Assembly (NCBI GenBank): GCA_963736575.1
Contig: CAVTPD010000001.1
Location: forward strand, 1,612,001-1,676,000
From: CAVTPD01 sp963736575
Lineage (GTDB): Bacteria > Bacteroidota > Bacteroidia > Cytophagales > JAAEPT01
Direction of reading: 5' to 3'
DNA length: 64,000 nucleotides
Under the pieces are notes generated by a model, which saw only the letters and a list, made by a program, of their open reading frames with translations, ran no database searches and was not told the origin of the DNA. Shown piece by piece: positions 63,472 to 64,000 of the stretch. The translations under genes were made by a program, and so were the position numbers. Positions within the stretch are counted from its first letter, which is position 1. Each line of letters opens with the position of its first letter.

Positions 63472-63609
63472 TGCACATAACGTGTTTGTGTATGATTAGT
63501 GGCGTGTTCCAAGCACTTAATTTAGCATATAATTACTGAATAGAAAATCCGCGAGGATTTTCGTAAGTAGGCGATAACCAGCCATTAATTATACACGGTG
63601 TTGTGGTGC
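63472..63609. repeat. attC-like site
   Basis: TGCACATAACGTGTTTGTGTATG ... CCAGCCATTAATTATACACGGTGTTGTGGTGC. Arms GTGTATGATTAGTGGC and GCCATTAATTATACAC pair with one bulge. Loop holds AAAATCCGCGAGGATTTTC, as in the site at 56764. Right core GTTGTGGTGC (63600-63609) opens a cassette whose far end is outside the window. Confidence 0.7.
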
Positions 63610-63613
63610 GTTT

Positions 63614-64000
63614 TTATTCCATTCCAGTTATATTACTTCTGCGTTCCAATAGAATTGTATTTCTCCAAACTCCGTTCATTTTTCCGATTTTTTCTCGATA
63701 ACCAACTTTCCTAAACCCAAGTCTTTCGTGTATGGTTAGACTTCCTTTGTTTTCGGGGAAAATTCCAGCTTGTAAAGTCCAAATTTCATTATTTTCACTT
63801 TCTGTTATTAATCTCTCCAATAATTTCGTTCCAATTTTCTTTCCCGAAAATTTTGTTGAAACATAAACACTTACTTCTGCAACTCCTCCGTAAACACATC
63901 GAGAAGAAACGGGTGACAAAGCACTCCAACCTACAATTTTATTCTTTATTTCTGCGATTATTCGACATTTTTTTAAGTGTCCATTATTCCACTCATTCCA
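63614..64000 (-). CDS. GNAT N-acetyltransferase, phosphinothricin-acetyltransferase-like (5' end outside window)
   Basis: The minus-strand frame is open from the window edge; 128 residues are visible. Motif order fits the Pat/Bar-type GNAT family: IVGWSALSPVSSRCVYGGVAEVSVYV, acetyl-CoA loop FSGKKIGTKLLERLI, LQAGIFPENKGSLTIHERLGFRKVG and WRNTILLERRS. These enzymes acetylate free amino groups of small molecules such as phosphinothricin or methionine sulfoximine; the true substrate is unknown. It is the first part of another cassette, opening at the core 63600-63609. Acetyltransferases are among the commonest integron cargo. Confidence 0.9.
   Translation of the reverse strand, partial: WNEWNNGHLKKCRIIAEIKNKIVGWSALSPVSSRCVYGGVAEVSVYVSTKFSGKKIGTKLLERLITESENNEIWTLQAGIFPENKGSLTIHERLGFRKVGYREKIGKMNGVWRNTILLERRSNITGME

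Overview
The window looks like a chromosome segment of a marine or cold-adapted member of the Bacteroidota (flavobacteria-like). The evidence is type IX secretion signals (type A and type B C-terminal sorting domains), a PorP/SprF partner behind a giant PKD-repeat surface protein, the RND pump fused to an outer-membrane channel, a TTG-N19-TAnnTTTG promoter, AT-rich DNA and an ice-binding (DUF3494) lipoprotein. No rRNA or tRNA genes, CRISPR array or replication origin was seen.

Layout. (1) 1-2.8 kb: 5' part of a CzcA-type metal pump and a small His-rich protein. (2) 3.3-12.2 kb: a giant SprB-like adhesin, split by a one-base insertion at 7081, and its SprF-like partner. (3) 12.2-18.4 kb: housekeeping and envelope genes (porin, gpmA, a PGRP-type amidase with a T9SS tail, a lipoprotein, a Bcr/CflA exporter). 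(4) 18.4-27.4 kb: a metal-homeostasis locus with a DUF2231-like membrane protein, CzcB, a CzcA-CzcC fusion, a VIT1/CCC1 transporter and a CusRS-like two-component pair. A 30-bp element with 26 identical positions lies upstream of both the pump and the regulator, at the same distance from a TTTG -7 element, and is probably the regulator's operator.

(5) 28.2-36.1 kb: two defence cassettes. The first is a Pycsar-like operon (TM effector plus two tandem nucleotide cyclases). The second is an ABC-three-component operon (nuclease-like effector, middle component, DUF3732 ATPase). Each is followed by an IS1182 copy lodged in the same position of an attC-like site. (6) 36.2-42.3 kb: oxidoreductase, AroE-like protein, truncated CHAT protease, ice-binding protein, DUF4386 protein and a Crp/Fnr regulator.

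(7) 42.7-64 kb: an integron-like cassette array without an integrase in view (CALIN-like). Single genes or gene pairs lie between imperfect palindromes of about 90-200 bp. Each cassette begins with GTT plus a cassette-specific sequence and ends with its exact or near-exact reverse complement plus AAC, which is the logic of integron attC core sites. The two defence cassettes of part 5 have the same boundaries. Cargo includes ParDE, Fic, three HEPN-motif proteins (one fused to a degenerate methylase/HsdS), a degenerate tyrosine recombinase fused to a Shedu (DUF4263) nuclease, chromate transporter plus superoxide dismutase, a GNAT acetyltransferase and several unknown small gene pairs. A group II intron remnant, an IS3 element and two IS256 elements have landed in the array, several of them inside the attC-like sites. 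A highly structured non-coding unit of about 495 bp occurs three times between cassettes.

The best candidates for undescribed biology are the recombinase-Shedu fusion, the degenerate methylase-HsdS-HEPN protein, the Pycsar locus with two unequal cyclases, and the triplicated non-coding cassette, all carried by this attC-like array.
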